In this document: positions 53,726 to 64,000 of the stretch, in pieces
Layout of the letters: the number at the start of each line of letters is the position of its first letter
How positions within the stretch are numbered: the stretch's first letter is position 1
NCBI RefSeq assembly: GCF_910594005.1
Contig: NC_057818.1
Coordinates: 53,270,001 to 53,334,000 of the forward strand
Origin: Cervus elaphus
Lineage: Eukaryota > Chordata > Mammalia > Artiodactyla > Cervidae
Direction of reading: 5' to 3'
DNA length: 64,000 nt
Position numbers and translations under genes: made by a program
The notes under the pieces: generated by a model
Seen by the model: the letters and a program-made list of their open reading frames with translations, nothing else
Told to the model about the DNA's origin: nothing
Databases searched by the model: none

Positions 53726-54465
53726 TTTTTTTTTAATAATTTATTGAAGTGTAGTTGATTTACAGCATTGTGATAATTTCTGCTGTGCAGCAAAGTGATT
53801 CAGTTATTTTTGTTGTTCAGTCACTCAGTCATGTGACTCCATGGGCTGCATGCAGCACGCTGGGCTTCCCTGCCTTTCATTATTTCCCGGAGTTTACTCA
53901 AACTCATGTCCATTGAGTCTATATATGTTCTTTTTCATATTCATTTCCATTATGGTATATAACAGGATATTGAGTATAGTGCCCTGTGCTATGCAGCAGG
54001 ACCTTGTTGTTTATTCTATATATAATAGTTTGCATCTGCTGACCCCAAACTCCCAATCCTTTGCTCCCCTACCCTCTTGGCAGCTACACGTCTGTTCTCT
54101 ATGTCTTTGAGTCTGCTCTGTTTTGTAAATAAGTTCATTGGTATCCTGTTTTAGATTCCACATGTAAGTGATATCATATAGTATTTATTTTTCTGTGTGA
54201 CTTACTTCACTTAGTATGATCATTTTAGGTCCGTCCAGTTTGCTGCAAACGGCCTTTCATTCTTTGTCATGGCTGAGTAATATTCTGTTGTAGACATATA
54301 TTACATCTTCTTTTTCCATTCCCCTGTCAGTGGGCATTTATGTTGTTTTCACATCTTGGTTGTTGTAAGTAGTGCTCCTGTGAACACTGGGGTGCTTGTG
54401 TCTTTTTGAATCATAGTTTTTGGATTTATGCCCAGGAGTGAGACTGCAGGATCATATAAAATCTT
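53726..54465 (-). mobile_element. L1 LINE 3' end (ORF2 end plus 3' UTR), interrupted by a SINE
   Basis: The plus strand is the reverse complement of an L1 3' end: 'ttattgaagtgtagttgat', 'gcagcaggaccttgttgttt', 'gattccacatgtaagtgat' and 'ggctgagtaatattctgt'. The decayed minus-strand frame near 54350-54470 reads like the ORF2 C-terminus (LLGINPK...). It is inactive. Confidence 0.85.
53811..53925 (-). mobile_element. Bov-family SINE nested in the L1
   Basis: 'gttgttcagtcactcagtca' to 'ggagtttactcaaactcatg' and 'ccattgagtc' is Bov-A/ART2-like sequence that splits the L1. Confidence 0.75.
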
Positions 54466-55377
54466 GGATTTTAACAGCTGTTGGACCTTGGGCCAGGCGG
54501 TTTGGAGGCAAGCAGAGGCCCCTGCATAAAACTTAGTCCCTTGAAGAGCTACATCTTCAATGAAAGAATGTGGTAGGAAAAAAACCCTGAGTGATACCAT
54601 TGAGGCACACTTAGAAAACTTGTCCATTTTGGCTTGGGCTGTGCATAAAGGGACTATTTCCTCAGGGAATTTGTAACTACAGGCCTTTGTTCAGGCCTGA
54701 TTCGGGTTTGGGTTTACCCTTGTAGAGCAGTCCAGGAAACCAGAAATGAACTGAAAGTAGGCCACAGCCAGGGGATACACCCTCAACTGGCCTTATGCGG
54801 AATTACAGCAGATTAATACAGACCAAACAAGCTCACAATTGAAAAATGCCAGGCGTACCTGATGATAAAGTAATGAACTAGTGTGGGCTGCTGGTTCCTT
54901 TCCCCAACTTCAGCCTTGGAGAAACTGGAAGAAAGAACAAAATCAGGATCGGAGGAAAAGAAAAATGTTGAGAAGTCTTCAGGGACAAAGAGAATTCTGG
55001 TTCTGGCATAGTATAACTGGTACTTATTTCTTTGTAATAAATGACCAAAAACTTGGTGGCTGGAAACAACTGTTTTATTATGCCCCAGATTCTGTGGGTC
55101 AGGAATTCCAGCAAGGCTCAACAGGAAAATTCTTTGGTTCCTTGGAGTAATGACTGAGGTCACTGAGGTGTTCAGCTGCCAAGTGGGTTGGCACAGAGAG
55201 TCCCACGTGATTTCACTCAGGTGCCTGGACTACACTTACTCAAAGATTAGGCTCGCTGGCTGAAGTGTCTATAAGTGGCCTTCTCATATGGCTCAAGCTT
55301 CCTCCTAACATGGCAGCCCCTAAGTCATCAGATTCCTTACATAGCAGCTCAGCTCCAAATATGTTTCAGTTTTTTTT

Positions 55378-55497
55378 ACTTAAAACTTTACTTAAAACTT
55401 CATGCCATGTAGCATGTGGGATCTTGGTTCCCGACCAGGGATCAAACCCATGTCCCCAAAGCACGGAGTTTTAACCATGGACTGCCAGAGAAGTCCC
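55378..55497 (-). mobile_element. tRNA-derived SINE (CHR type)
   Basis: 'catgtgggatcttggttcc' and the right end 'gactgccagagaagtccc'. Confidence 0.85.
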
Positions 55498-56450
55498 CAA
55501 ATATATTTCAATGGACAAAGTAGAAGCACTCGGGAATGTTCTAACAGTTACTAGCTAGTCAGTAAGTCCAGCCAAGATTCAAAGGCAGGAGTGGAGGGGA
55601 AGGAGACATGGACCTTTGATGAATGATAGTGTCCACCTTTGTGGATCTATTTTGAAATCACTACAGGTAGATGGGAGAGTGGATTGTGGAAGAGGCTTTG
55701 ACTGTTTTGGTCCCTCTCTTTCACCTTGCCTTGAATAAATGATTGCCTGAGACAACAGCAGCGGCCACGAAGACCCTCTGGGGAGGGTGAGGTCACATCA
55801 GGGGTGTTCCAGATCCCTATTTTATTTAATGGGTTATAACATATTCCTCTCATGGCTTTGTGTCCAGTTTGGCCAGTAGGATCTCTTTTCAAGCTGGCTT
55901 CTGTGTCCTGTGACATTTCTCCATCATTGTATGAATGCTTTCTTGCTGTCCAGCACAAGATGATCTAGGTACATCTTGTATTTTTCTGTGCCTCAGCCTT
56001 GGAATCAGCCATCTGTGCATGGGTCCCTGGTTCCTTTTAGTGGGAAATGGTGTTTAGAAGCCAAGATGTGGGTGCTGGGTGTGCTCACTGCTAGTGAAGT
56101 ATTGCTACTCCCAGGCCCTCTGAATGCACAGACCTAAAACAAAAACAAACAAGGCAAGCAAAACTACAAAACTATGTAATCAAATAATAATTCAATAATG
56201 CAAATAATTCAAAACAAAACTACATAATCCCCATACACACATCTTAAAATTGGTTTTATGTTTAGAGTGGTTCACAACAAAATTGAGTAGAAAGTACAGA
56301 GAATTCCCATATGCCCCCAACCCTGCCCCTCACAGCCTCCCCCACTATCAATATTCCACACCTGAGTGGTACATTTGTTACAGTCGAACCTAATCAACAT
56401 CATTACCACCCAAAGTCTACATTTTAGAATTCACACTTGTTATACATTCT

Positions 56451-56565
56451 ATTGTGCATGCTTAGTTGAGTCTTGACTCTGTGAGCCTTATGGACCATAG
56501 CCTGCCAGGCTCCTCTGTCCATGGACTTCTCCAGGCAAGAATACTGGAATGGGTTGCCAATTCCT
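56451..56565 (-). mobile_element. Bov SINE fragment nested in L1
   Basis: 'gccaggctcctctgtccatg' and 'aagaatactggaatgggttg' identify it. Confidence 0.8.
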
Positions 56566-56872
56566 TGTCCTATAGATTTGGACAAATGTATAAATGATAC
56601 ATATCTACCAGTAGAATGTCTATATGAAATAGTTTATAGTTTCCCTGCCCTAAAAATCATGTGTGTTCTGTCTCTTCCTCCTTCCCTTCCCCCAGCCCCT
56701 TGGCAACAACTGATCTTTTTCATGTCTCCACAGTTTTGCCTTTTCTGGAATATCGTACAATTGGAATCTTACAATTCCAATTGGAACGTAGCCTTTTCAG
56801 ATAGGCTTCTTTTGCTTAGTAATATGCATTTAAGTTTCCTCCATGTCTTTTCATGGCTGGATAGTTCATTTC

Positions 56873-57372
56873 ATTTTTTTTTTTTTGGCTGATCACTGGA
56901 CTTAATTAAGATACAATCACTGATAATTACACAGAAGCTACTTGCCTAGGCTGAAATCCTTGAGGTTCACATGAACTTAGTTACACAGATAAATGGCATG
57001 TTCGGAACCATAGGAAATAACCCCATGCCCAGGTGATGAAGGCTGGGGTGAATGAATCTGCACACTTATTTCAAGCCGTCAAAACCGCCTGTGGGCCACA
57101 CAGGGGTCCCTTGTATGCCAGAAGTCGAAGAGCTCCTCTGTGCTGTACTGTTTCTGTGACCCGGAGGATACATGCTCAGAGTTCTAGCTACTCCCGAGCC
57201 TTTACACATTTCTCCAGCTGCTTGCATTGCTCTCTCACTGTTAGGGGATCCACCAATTCCTCCTCCTCTTCCTCCTCCTCCTCAGGGTCTCCGGACCCGA
57301 TCAGCATCCTTTGTTCATCCTTTAGCCCCATGTCCCGCTGTGTTTCTGGACTCAACACAAGCAGCAACAGCC
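56873..57372 (-). pseudogene. UQCRH processed pseudogene
   Basis: A retrocopy of the mRNA for the cytochrome b-c1 hinge protein. Read on the minus strand it has an ATG at 57331, then MGLKDEQRML, an eight-Glu run (DPEEEEEEEEELVDPL), REQCKQLEKCVKARE and then stops. The normal Arg codon after KARE is TAG, and a small deletion just after it shifts the frame; the family's TGA position is at 57071. One Thr codon after VDPL also seems to be lost. The 3' UTR text continues to a 13-T run (56874-56886), the reversed poly(A) tail. Near-identical 'tagttcatttc' (56862) and 'tagttaatttc' (57373) flank it as target-site duplications. There are no introns, so it is a non-functional retroposed copy. Confidence 0.93.
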
Positions 57373-58103
57373 TAGTTAATTTCTTTTTAGCACTGAATAA
57401 TATCCCATTATCTGGAGGTACCACAGTTTACTTATCCATGCACCTGCTCTAGGACATCTTGGCTGCCTCCAAATTTTAGCCATTACGAATTTAAAGCCCC
57501 TCGTTTGTGTGCAGGTTTTTGTGTTGATACACATTTCAGCTCCTTTGGATAAATACCAAGGAGCACGGTTGTTGGCACACATTGTTTGTATTTCTTTCTA
57601 TCCACTCTGGCATCACGGGTTCTAGTTCTCTCTAAAAGGGACTTTTCGAGGGCAAAATCCTACAAATCTAGAAAGCATGGAGGACGATGCCACATGTGCT
57701 TGGAAAGATGAAAAGCACACAGATGAGTGAAAAGATCTTAGCAGTCCTGAGAAAAATAATCTAGAAAAGACCGACAGCTGAGAACCAAGCAATTTAAGCA
57801 GCAGAATTCCCTCAAACTGCAGGAATTGTTTGAAACAGCTACCGGGAAGGCAAAAATAAGTCGATTGAAAGGCTGCCTAAGCAGCAGCCAGATCCCTGAT
57901 AACCTTTCCTAATTGCAAATGAGGCAGCCGCAGCTCCTCTGTTCTGGAAACAGTCCGGGGATTCATCCTGGGGGTGGAGGTGGTGGGAAAATATGAGAAT
58001 GTTTGTCCTGGATGGGGTGTGGTCAGTCCATTCTGAAAACAGGACTGAAAGAATGAATGTACACTGTTGCTCTACCTCACCTAAAACAGAAAAGTGAAGA
58101 TAT

Positions 58104-58996
58104 AGAAATGTAAGCTTCCAGGACTTCCCTGGTGGTCCAGTGGTTAGGGCTCTGTATGGTCAATGCAGGGGGCATGGATGGGTTCGATCCCTGGTCTGGG
58201 AACTAAGATCCCACATGCCTTGCGACACAGCCAGGAGATAAAATTTAAAACATTTTAGAGGGGACGTGCCACCATCTCAGGTCTCTTGGCCTCACCAGGA
58301 CCCACAGGAGGGAGCTCACACCTGGGTCCTCTAATCCTTATGGGGGACCAGCCTTCTACTTCTGGGAGATCACCTGGAAGCAGGCAGGAAACAGCCTCCA
58401 AAACAGCACTGCCTCCTAGCTCCACAGTGGGATTATCCAGAAAGAGCCCCTAATGGAGGTCGAATTCCTCTCCTTCCACACCTCCTCCAGCATCACCAGG
58501 CTGAAGTCACCCCAACCTTCTCCAGAGATGCCGTACAGTGTACTTCTCAGACCCCAAGCCAGTCTTCGGGGGATTACAGAGTGACTCCGTTTCCTTGATG
58601 TATTCATAAAATAGTCCATTCAGTGAAGACAATGAAGATTATTGACGACACTACCCTGCTGCTTCTGATGTCTGGCACCAGGAAGTGGTGGTTTTTTTGT
58701 CTTATGATGTAATCAGTGACATTTCACCTCCTGAATTTGGATGGATCATGGGACATGACCACCATCAGGCCGTAGACCTCTAAGATTGACAGCCCTGGGC
58801 TGGGTCGTGGTGAACTCCCCAAAGCAAATAGCGCCTGTGAGGTGGTCTTGCAGCAGCCAGTCGCTGCTCTCTTCTCATGACACCCCATCCTTGCTGTAGA
58901 ACTTTGAATTCATATAAACCCATTACGGTGCCAATACAGTTTTTCTCTCATTTGCTGTTAATTTTTTTTTAAGAGAAAAAAGAAATGTAAGCTTCC
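58104..58996 (+). mobile_element. 861-bp composite retroposed unit (CHR SINE head plus ~700 bp unknown) with perfect 16-bp TSDs
   Basis: 'agaaatgtaagcttcc' occurs at 58104-58119 and again at 58981-58996. Between them, the left end is exactly the head of a CHR SINE ('aggacttccctggtggtcca', from 58120). The SINE ends near 58256, then about 700 bp of unidentified sequence follows, closing in a T-run and an A-rich 'aagagaaaaa' tail. No known coding sequence was recognised in the 700 bp; all frames have stops. Confidence 0.75.
58120..58256 (+). mobile_element. tRNA-derived SINE (CHR type) at the 5' end of the composite unit
   Basis: Full head, B-box-like 'ggttcgatccctgg', and the end 'gcgacacagccaggagataa' followed by A-rich sequence. 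Confidence 0.88.
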
Positions 58997-59508
58997 TATT
59001 AGAGTTGGCCGACACCCTGCCTTGAACTGGGTCAATTTACAATTGACACACACACAGCCCCCCACCGCCACTCCCTCGGAAGTGCCCATTTCCTTCCAGT
59101 GGCAGACACAGCGTCAGCACCGGGTTGTATGTTTGCCAATCTGATAGGTGAAAAATGGCACTCAGGGTAGTTTTAAATGGCGGGAAATGAAATTAAAACC
59201 ACAGCATGACAGCATTTCACGCCCATCACGTTGGCAGCATTTTAAACGTCTTAACAATACCGATTGTTAAGTGTGGAAGTGAAGCAACGGAAGTTTTACA
59301 AGCTTCGGGTAAGAAATGGACATTGACATGACTGCCTGGCGAGACAACTTAACCAGTAGCTGATGATGTACCCACCCCACACCCCAGCTCATGTTCTGTG
59401 TTCATAGAAACACTGGTAAACGCCCATTAACAGGCGAACAAAGATATATGTTTTGGTATATTGATAAAGAATACTATACAGCAGTGAAAATGAATTAACT
59501 AAAGAACA

Positions 59509-59716
59509 TCGGGTTTCCCTGGTGGTTCAGTTGGTAAAGAATCCACCTGCAATGCGGGAGGCCTGGGTTTGATCCCTGGGTTGGGAAGATCCCCTCAAAG
59601 AGGGCATGGCAACCCACTCCAGTGTTCTTGCCTGGAGAATCCCATGGACAGAGGAGCCTGGCGGGCTATAGTCCACGGGTGGCAAAGAGTTGGGCACAAA
59701 TGAGCATCTAAGCACA
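59509..59716 (+). mobile_element. Bov-tA SINE
   Basis: 'ggtttccctggtggttcagt', 'ggcaacccactccagtgttc' and 'gaggagcctggcgggctata'; 'agaacatc' copies flank it. Confidence 0.92.
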
Positions 59717-59982
59717 CAGAACATCAGAAGACCGAGGCAAACTGCAAACGAATACGTTCAGGAGGTCATCCTTCATCTAAAGTTAAATAACAAGCAAACG
59801 ATTGGTATGGATTCCTGGGTTTGTAAGTACATGCCCTATACATTTAAAGGAAAGTGGGAACAGTAAAAGATTCCCCAGTTGCTTCCGTGGGCAAAGAGAA
59901 GGGTGTCACCAGTTGGCAGGTTTCACCTAAGTTGATGACATTTTGCCCTTGAACTGGATGGTCAAGACAGGGTTATTCACGG

Positions 59983-60283
59983 CTTCCATGGTGGTCCAGT
60001 GGTTAACAATCCCCCTTGCAATGCAGGGGACGTGAGTTCCATCCCTGACCCGGGAAGATCCCACATGCCGCAGAGCAGCTAAGCCCCTGCGCCACAACTA
60101 CTGAGCCTGAGTGCTGCAACTACTCAAGTCCATGCATCCTAGAGCTTGTGCTCTGCAACAGAGGGAAGCCACCGAAATGAGAAGCCCATCACCGCAACCA
60201 AGAGTAGCCCCCGCTCTGGGCAACTGGGGGAAGCCGAGCACAGCAATGAAGACCCAACGCAGCCAAAAATTTTTTTTTTTTTA
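59983..60283 (+). mobile_element. Long tRNA-derived SINE
   Basis: 'ggcttccatggtggtccagt', 'cgggaagatcccacatgccg', 'caacgcagccaaaaa' and a T/A-rich end. Confidence 0.88.
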
Positions 60284-60683
60284 AAGACAGGGGTGTTCGT
60301 TTTCCATGTTTGTTATTTGCATGTCATACATATTCCATAAGGCAAATAAGAAATAAAGGTAGGTATGCCGATAGAATGGCAGGGATAAAGCTCCTGAGGC
60401 TGGAGACTGGCATGCTAAGAGCTGGGGGCACAGGGAGTGAAATGTGATGGAACAGTCAGCAGGGGCCAGACCAGACTGGGGACCCCCTTGAGAACTGGGT
60501 TGCTTTCTCCTGAGAACAATGGAGGATCATGGAAAGAATTTAAGCATGTAAGTTACACAGTCAGATTTGCACTTTGAAATGATTGTTTCAGCTACAAGAT
60601 GAAAAGCAGAGGGAAGCAAGAGTGGGGATGGTAAGCCCAGTCAGGAGTGATGACAAATGGAAATAACAATGGAGTGATGCTAG

Positions 60684-60812
60684 ACTTCCCTGGTGGTCCA
60701 GTGGTTCAGACTTTGTACTTCCACTGCAGGGGGCATGGGTTCGATCCCTGGTCAGGGACCTAAGATCTGGCATGCCACATGGCGTGGAAAAATTCATAAG
60801 TTTTTTAAAAAG
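60684..60812 (+). mobile_element. tRNA-derived SINE (CHR type)
   Basis: 'gacttccctggtggtccagt', 'ggttcgatccctggtcaggg', with an A-rich tail. Confidence 0.9.
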
Positions 60813-61158
60813 AGTGGAGTGATCCAAATTCAGGTGTACAAAAACGGAGTCAATCAGCCATTGAGGATCTGGTCTCAAACACCTCTCTGCTCCACTTTGA
60901 ACTTGAACTTGCTTTGAACTGTGCTAGCTCCAAGGACACCACCAGCTGTAGTCAGAATAATACCTGCCACCTGCAAACTTATCCTCTCAAGGTCTCCCCT
61001 TGTAGCTGTGCAAGCATTTCAGATGCCAATCAATCCTTCCTTAGCAAGTACTGTTGCTTCTTGCCAACTCCAATTATAATTCTTGAGAAACAACTCATGT
61101 AACTGGCTGTAACTTTGCAGTGTTTGCCGTTTCAAGCCTCCCCTGTTTTGTAATCTAG

Positions 61159-61372
61159 AGCTTCCCATGTGGCACTAGTGGTAAAGAATCCAACTGCTAA
61201 TGCAGGAGATGCAAGAGATTTGGGTTTGATCCCTTCGTGGGGAAGATCCCCTGGAGGAGGACATGGCAACCCACTCCAGGATTCTTGCCTAGAGAGTCCC
61301 ATGGGCCGAGGAGCCGGCTGGGCTACGGTCCATAGGGTTGCAAAGAGTCAGACACAACTGAATCAACTTCAT
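61159..61372 (+). mobile_element. Bov-tA SINE
   Basis: 'agcttcccatgtggcactag', 'ggcaacccactccaggattc' and 'gagtcagacacaactgaatc'. Confidence 0.9.
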
Positions 61373-61397
61373 GCAAGCATGCACTTTTTTGTTTGTT

Positions 61398-61530
61398 TTT
61401 TCTAAATATATATATTTTATTGAAGTATAGTTGATTTAATAATGTTTCAGGTGTACAACAAGGTGATCAGTTACACATGTACACATATATTATTTTTAAG
61501 ATTATTTTCCATTATCCGTTATTACAAGAT
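61398..61530 (-). mobile_element. L1 3' end fragment
   Basis: 'attttattgaagtatagttg' and 'gtttcaggtgtacaacaagg' are the reversed 3' end of a ruminant L1. Confidence 0.75.
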
Positions 61531-62071
61531 AGGAAAATAGTTCAAGTGCTTCTTGAATCTGTGTCTCCTGGGCTGAAGTTCTAACAAACCCTCAATAAAC
61601 ACCTTTTTAATTTCAATCAGGATTTTGTTTCTGAGAGCTTTACTAGCAGGAGGTTGGTGTAAGGATCCAGGTGAAGTAAAATGGTGGCTTGGACCATCTT
61701 CCAAACTTGCAAGGACAGGGGGTCTGGAGACAAGCGGATGGAGTCAAGAACTGTCTAGGAAATGAGATCAACAGACCTGTTTATGGGTGACGGAGAAGAG
61801 GAGTCAATCAAGGATAAGTCTGAGCTTGCTGGCTTGAGCCCCTGAAGGGATGGAGGTACAGACAATAATGGTTTCCTATTGTCACTGTATCACCAGCCTT
61901 CTGGCAGTAGAGGGGGATCTTAGTGGGGGGAGTTGAGTGCCTTGTCCTTGTTGGAAGGCCTCATGGGATTTGAGCTGGCCCCAGATCTCTGCTTGCTTTA
62001 ACTTTGGCTAAGTCCTAGACCCCTTCTAGCCCAAGGGAAGAATGACTGCTGGCTGAGTCCAATTCACCTGG

Positions 62072-62190
62072 GGTTTTTTTGGCCCCACCACATGGCATGC
62101 AGGGTCTTTAGTGACCTGACCAGGGAGTGAACCAGTGACCCCCTGTAGTGGAAGCCTGGAGTCTTAATCACTGGATCTCCAGGGAAGTCC
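62072..62190 (-). mobile_element. tRNA-derived SINE (CHR type)
   Basis: T-run at the left; 'ggcatgcagggtctttagtg'; right end 'ggatctccagggaagtccc'. Confidence 0.85.
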
Positions 62191-62234
62191 CCCAGGTTAC
62201 TTCCTGATTCACAAGTTGGTGGAGGTTAGCAGAT

Positions 62235-62343
62235 AAAAGCGTGGCCCCTGGAGCCAGCCTGCCTGGGTTCATGTCTGAGCTTTGCTGCCTATCAGCTGTG
62301 TGACTTTGGGAAAATTGCTTAACTTCTCTGTGCATTTCCTTAT
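62235..62343 (+). mobile_element. MIR SINE remnant
   Basis: 'cagcctgcctgggttcatgt', 'cagctgtgtgactttgggaa' and 'cttaacttctctgtgc' match the MIR core. Confidence 0.75.
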
Positions 62344-62825
62344 TGCTGTTACGGACTGACCTGTGTATTCTCAAAACTCATGGACTGAAACCGTAATCCC
62401 CAGAACCTCAGAATGTGACTGTATTTGGAGATAGAGCTTTTAAAGCTTTTAAAGAGGCGTGTAGGTTAAATGAGGCCATTGGCTGGGTCCTAATCCAATC
62501 CAACCGATATCCACTAAGAACAGGAAATTTGGAACTTTCCTGGTGGTCAAGTGGCTAAGACTCCACTGCAGGGGGTGAGGGTTAGATTTCTGGTCAGAGA
62601 AGTTCTGCATGCAGCGAAGTGCGGCCAAAAAGAAAAAGGGGAGGAAATTTGGACAAATAGAAACCCCAGGCATGTGCCGAGGAGAGACTCTGTGACAAAA
62701 AGTTGAGAAGCTGGTGGTTTGCAAGCCAGGGAGAGAATTTCTCCAGAATTGTGAGAAACACTTCTCATGTCTAAGCAACCCAGTTGGTGGAATTTTGCTA
62801 TGGCAGCCGTAGCAAACTAATATGT
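62344..62825 (+). mobile_element. ERVL-MaLR type LTR, split by a SINE
   Basis: 'ccccagaacctcagaatgtg', 'gggtcctaatccaatccaac' and 'gaattttgctatggcagccg' fit the MaLR LTR pattern. A CHR-type SINE (about 62533-62640) interrupts it, starting 'actttcctggtggtcaagtg'. The flanking LTR text 'aggaaatttgga' appears on both sides as the target duplication. Confidence 0.75.
62533..62640 (+). mobile_element. tRNA-derived SINE nested in the MaLR LTR
   Basis: Head 'aactttcctggtggtcaagt', tail 'gcggccaaaaagaaaaaggg'. The duplicated 'aggaaatttgga' on both sides shows it inserted after the LTR. Confidence 0.85.
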
Positions 62826-63267
62826 CTACTGAGTTAGGATAAAACCATTATCCATCTCCTGGGGTTGTTATACATATGGCAGGTGCTGAGCCTGCAGATA
62901 AGGCTGTCATTCACTGTGTTCAGTCCTCTAGATGTCCTTCGGGCTCTCCCAGGCGGCATCTGGGTTGCAAGAGAGAACCTTCCAGGTGCATGGGAAGCAG
63001 ATGCTATAGATGTTATAAGGCCAGCCTGGGGAAGTTACGAGGCACTTCCATCTCACACTACTGGTCAAAGCAAATCTCAAGGCCAGAGTCCGATTCTAAC
63101 TGGTGAACCCTAGGGAAGGATTCATTGAAGTTTTTCTGTGGAACGTGGTTGCCAAAACCGATAAAGATCCTGACATCATATTCACGTTCTAGCTCAGGGC
63201 TTTTTAATTGAAAGTCGGACTACAGGGGGCGCTCCTGCCATCTCATGGAGACAGGCCGGTTTCCATA

Positions 63268-63531
63268 GTAGCAGTAGTGAAAGTGAGTGAAAGTTGCTCA
63301 GTCGTGTCCGACTCTTTGTCCATGGACAAAGAGTGTCCATGTATAGACATGTATATAGTCGTGTCCGACTCTATACAGTGCAACTCTATACAGTCCATGG
63401 GATTCTCCAAGCTAGAATACTGGAGTGGGTAGCCTTTTCCTTCTCCAGGGGATCATCCCAACCCAGGGATCGAACCCAGGTCTCCTGCATTGCAGGCAGA
63501 CTCTTTACCAGCTGAGCCACCAGGGAAGCCC
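63268..63531 (-). mobile_element. Rearranged Bov-A/Bov-tA SINE with internal duplications
   Basis: 'gtcgtgtccgactct' occurs twice (63301 and 63359). Between them is a perfect 24-bp palindrome (63311-63334). The rest, from 'gggattctccaagctagaat' to 'gagccaccagggaagccc', is a normal Bov SINE. Confidence 0.88.
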
Positions 63532-63861
63532 AGTAGTAGTAGTGTTAGTACTAATACCAACAACTCAATGACAGGTCTTGTTTGAATTTCAGCAGTTTTC
63601 CTGTCCGTCAGTGTCCTCTTTGTTCCAGAAGCCAATCCAGGATCCAACACTGCATTTCCTTCTGAGTGTCCCCCGATCAGTAACAGCTCCCTATCTTACG
63701 TGACCTTGGCCCTTTTAAACAATATCGATCAAATCAGTTATTTTCTAGAACATCCCTCAGTTTGGGCTTGTCTGACGTTTCCCCTATGATTATATTAACC
63801 CTATGCACTTTTGTCAGGAATACTCCAGAAGTGGTATTTTGCACCTCAGTGTCTTATACTG

Positions 63862-64000
63862 GGGCTTCCCCGGGGGCCCAGCAGTAAAGAATCCACCTGC
63901 AATGCAGGAGCTGTAGGGACTTGGGTTCGATCCCTGGGCAGGAATAGCCACTGGAGTAGGAAATGGCAACCCACTCCAGTATCCTTGCCTGAGGAATCCC
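63862..64000 (+). mobile_element. Bov-tA SINE, cut by the window end
   Basis: 'ggggcttccccgggggccca', 'ggttcgatccctgggcagga' and 'ggcaacccactccagtatcc' run to the last base. Confidence 0.9.

Larger units (their letters stand above)
56250..57590 (-). mobile_element. Old L1 fragment carrying two nested insertions
   Basis: The host text runs 'gttcacaacaaaattgagta' ... 'gtctacattttagaattcac', is broken by a Bov SINE (56451-56565), continues 'atgcatttaagtttcctcca', is broken by the UQCRH retrocopy, and resumes 'agcactgaataatatcccat' ... 'gtgcaggtttttgtgttg'. This is an L1 3'-end pattern on the minus strand. Confidence 0.7.
52746..64000. other. Intergenic, retroposon-dense DNA downstream of BLOC1S3
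   Basis: No functional coding exon recognised. It contains old L1 copies with nested SINEs, a UQCRH processed pseudogene, a MaLR LTR, several Bov-tA and CHR SINEs and an 861-bp composite retroposed unit. The human neighbour EXOC3L2 should lie beyond the window. Confidence 0.75.

Noticed and set aside
54349..54627. Minus-strand 92-codon frame considered as a host gene
   Set aside because: Its C-terminal half is L1 ORF2-like (LLGINPK...), so it is part of a decayed LINE fragment.
58416..58619. Minus-strand 67-codon frame inside the composite retroposed unit
   Set aside because: Short, unrelated to any protein I know, and antisense to the apparent direction of the inserted transcript.
1..64000. 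CRISPR arrays, prokaryotic operons, tRNA or rRNA genes
   Set aside because: None were seen. The tRNA-like boxes found all belong to SINEs, and the window is ordinary mammalian nuclear DNA.

Overview
This is a piece of a ruminant (bovid) nuclear genome, most likely cattle or a close relative. It has intron-split mammalian genes and many ruminant-specific retroposons. These include Bov-tA/Bov-A SINEs with the tail that matches 'gtccgactctttgtgacccc', tRNA-Glu-derived SINEs starting 'acttccctggtggtccagtgg', and a bovine-type L1 3' end. The gene order PPP1R37 (+), NKPD1 (-), TRAPPC6A (-), BLOC1S3 (+) matches the segment of human chromosome 19q13.32 that lies between GEMIN7 and EXOC3L2/MARK4. The cattle counterpart would be chromosome 18; this is from general knowledge and was not tested here.

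Layout. Positions 1-18798 are the 3' part of the long first intron of PPP1R37. It is mostly unique or decayed-repeat DNA, with a CA-rich minisatellite at 6.66-7.32 kb and a perfect 56-bp palindrome at 12.70 kb. Positions 18799-25074 hold the last 11 coding exons of PPP1R37, followed by a 3' UTR with two AATAAA signals (25717 and 25897). Positions 25.9-30.0 kb are a repeat-containing gap between convergent genes. NKPD1 runs on the minus strand from its AATAAA at 30056 to a Kozak-perfect ATG at 37160, with its promoter probably near 38 kb. TRAPPC6A is also on the minus strand, with six coding exons from 49779 down to 40556. TRAPPC6A and BLOC1S3 are head to head and share a CpG-rich promoter (about 49.78-50.48 kb) with seven CCAAT/ATTGG boxes and three CACGTG E-boxes. 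BLOC1S3 has its whole coding region in one exon (50839-51441). From about 52.7 kb to the end there is intergenic DNA packed with nested retroposons, including a UQCRH processed pseudogene inside an old L1 and an 861-bp composite retroposed unit with perfect 16-bp target-site duplications.

How the genes relate: PPP1R37 is a leucine-rich-repeat regulator of protein phosphatase 1. NKPD1 is a membrane-associated KAP-family protein whose ATP-binding motifs look degenerate. TRAPPC6A (TRAPP tethering complex) and BLOC1S3 (BLOC-1, biogenesis of lysosome-related organelles) both act in membrane traffic, and mutation of either mouse gene is known to cause a coat-pigment phenotype. Their shared promoter is the best candidate for co-regulation in the window. 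I found no bacterial-style system, CRISPR array, tRNA or rRNA gene. Splice sites were assigned by eye from reading frame, phase and GT/AG consensus, together with family protein sequences as I know them. No alignment or transcript data were available.
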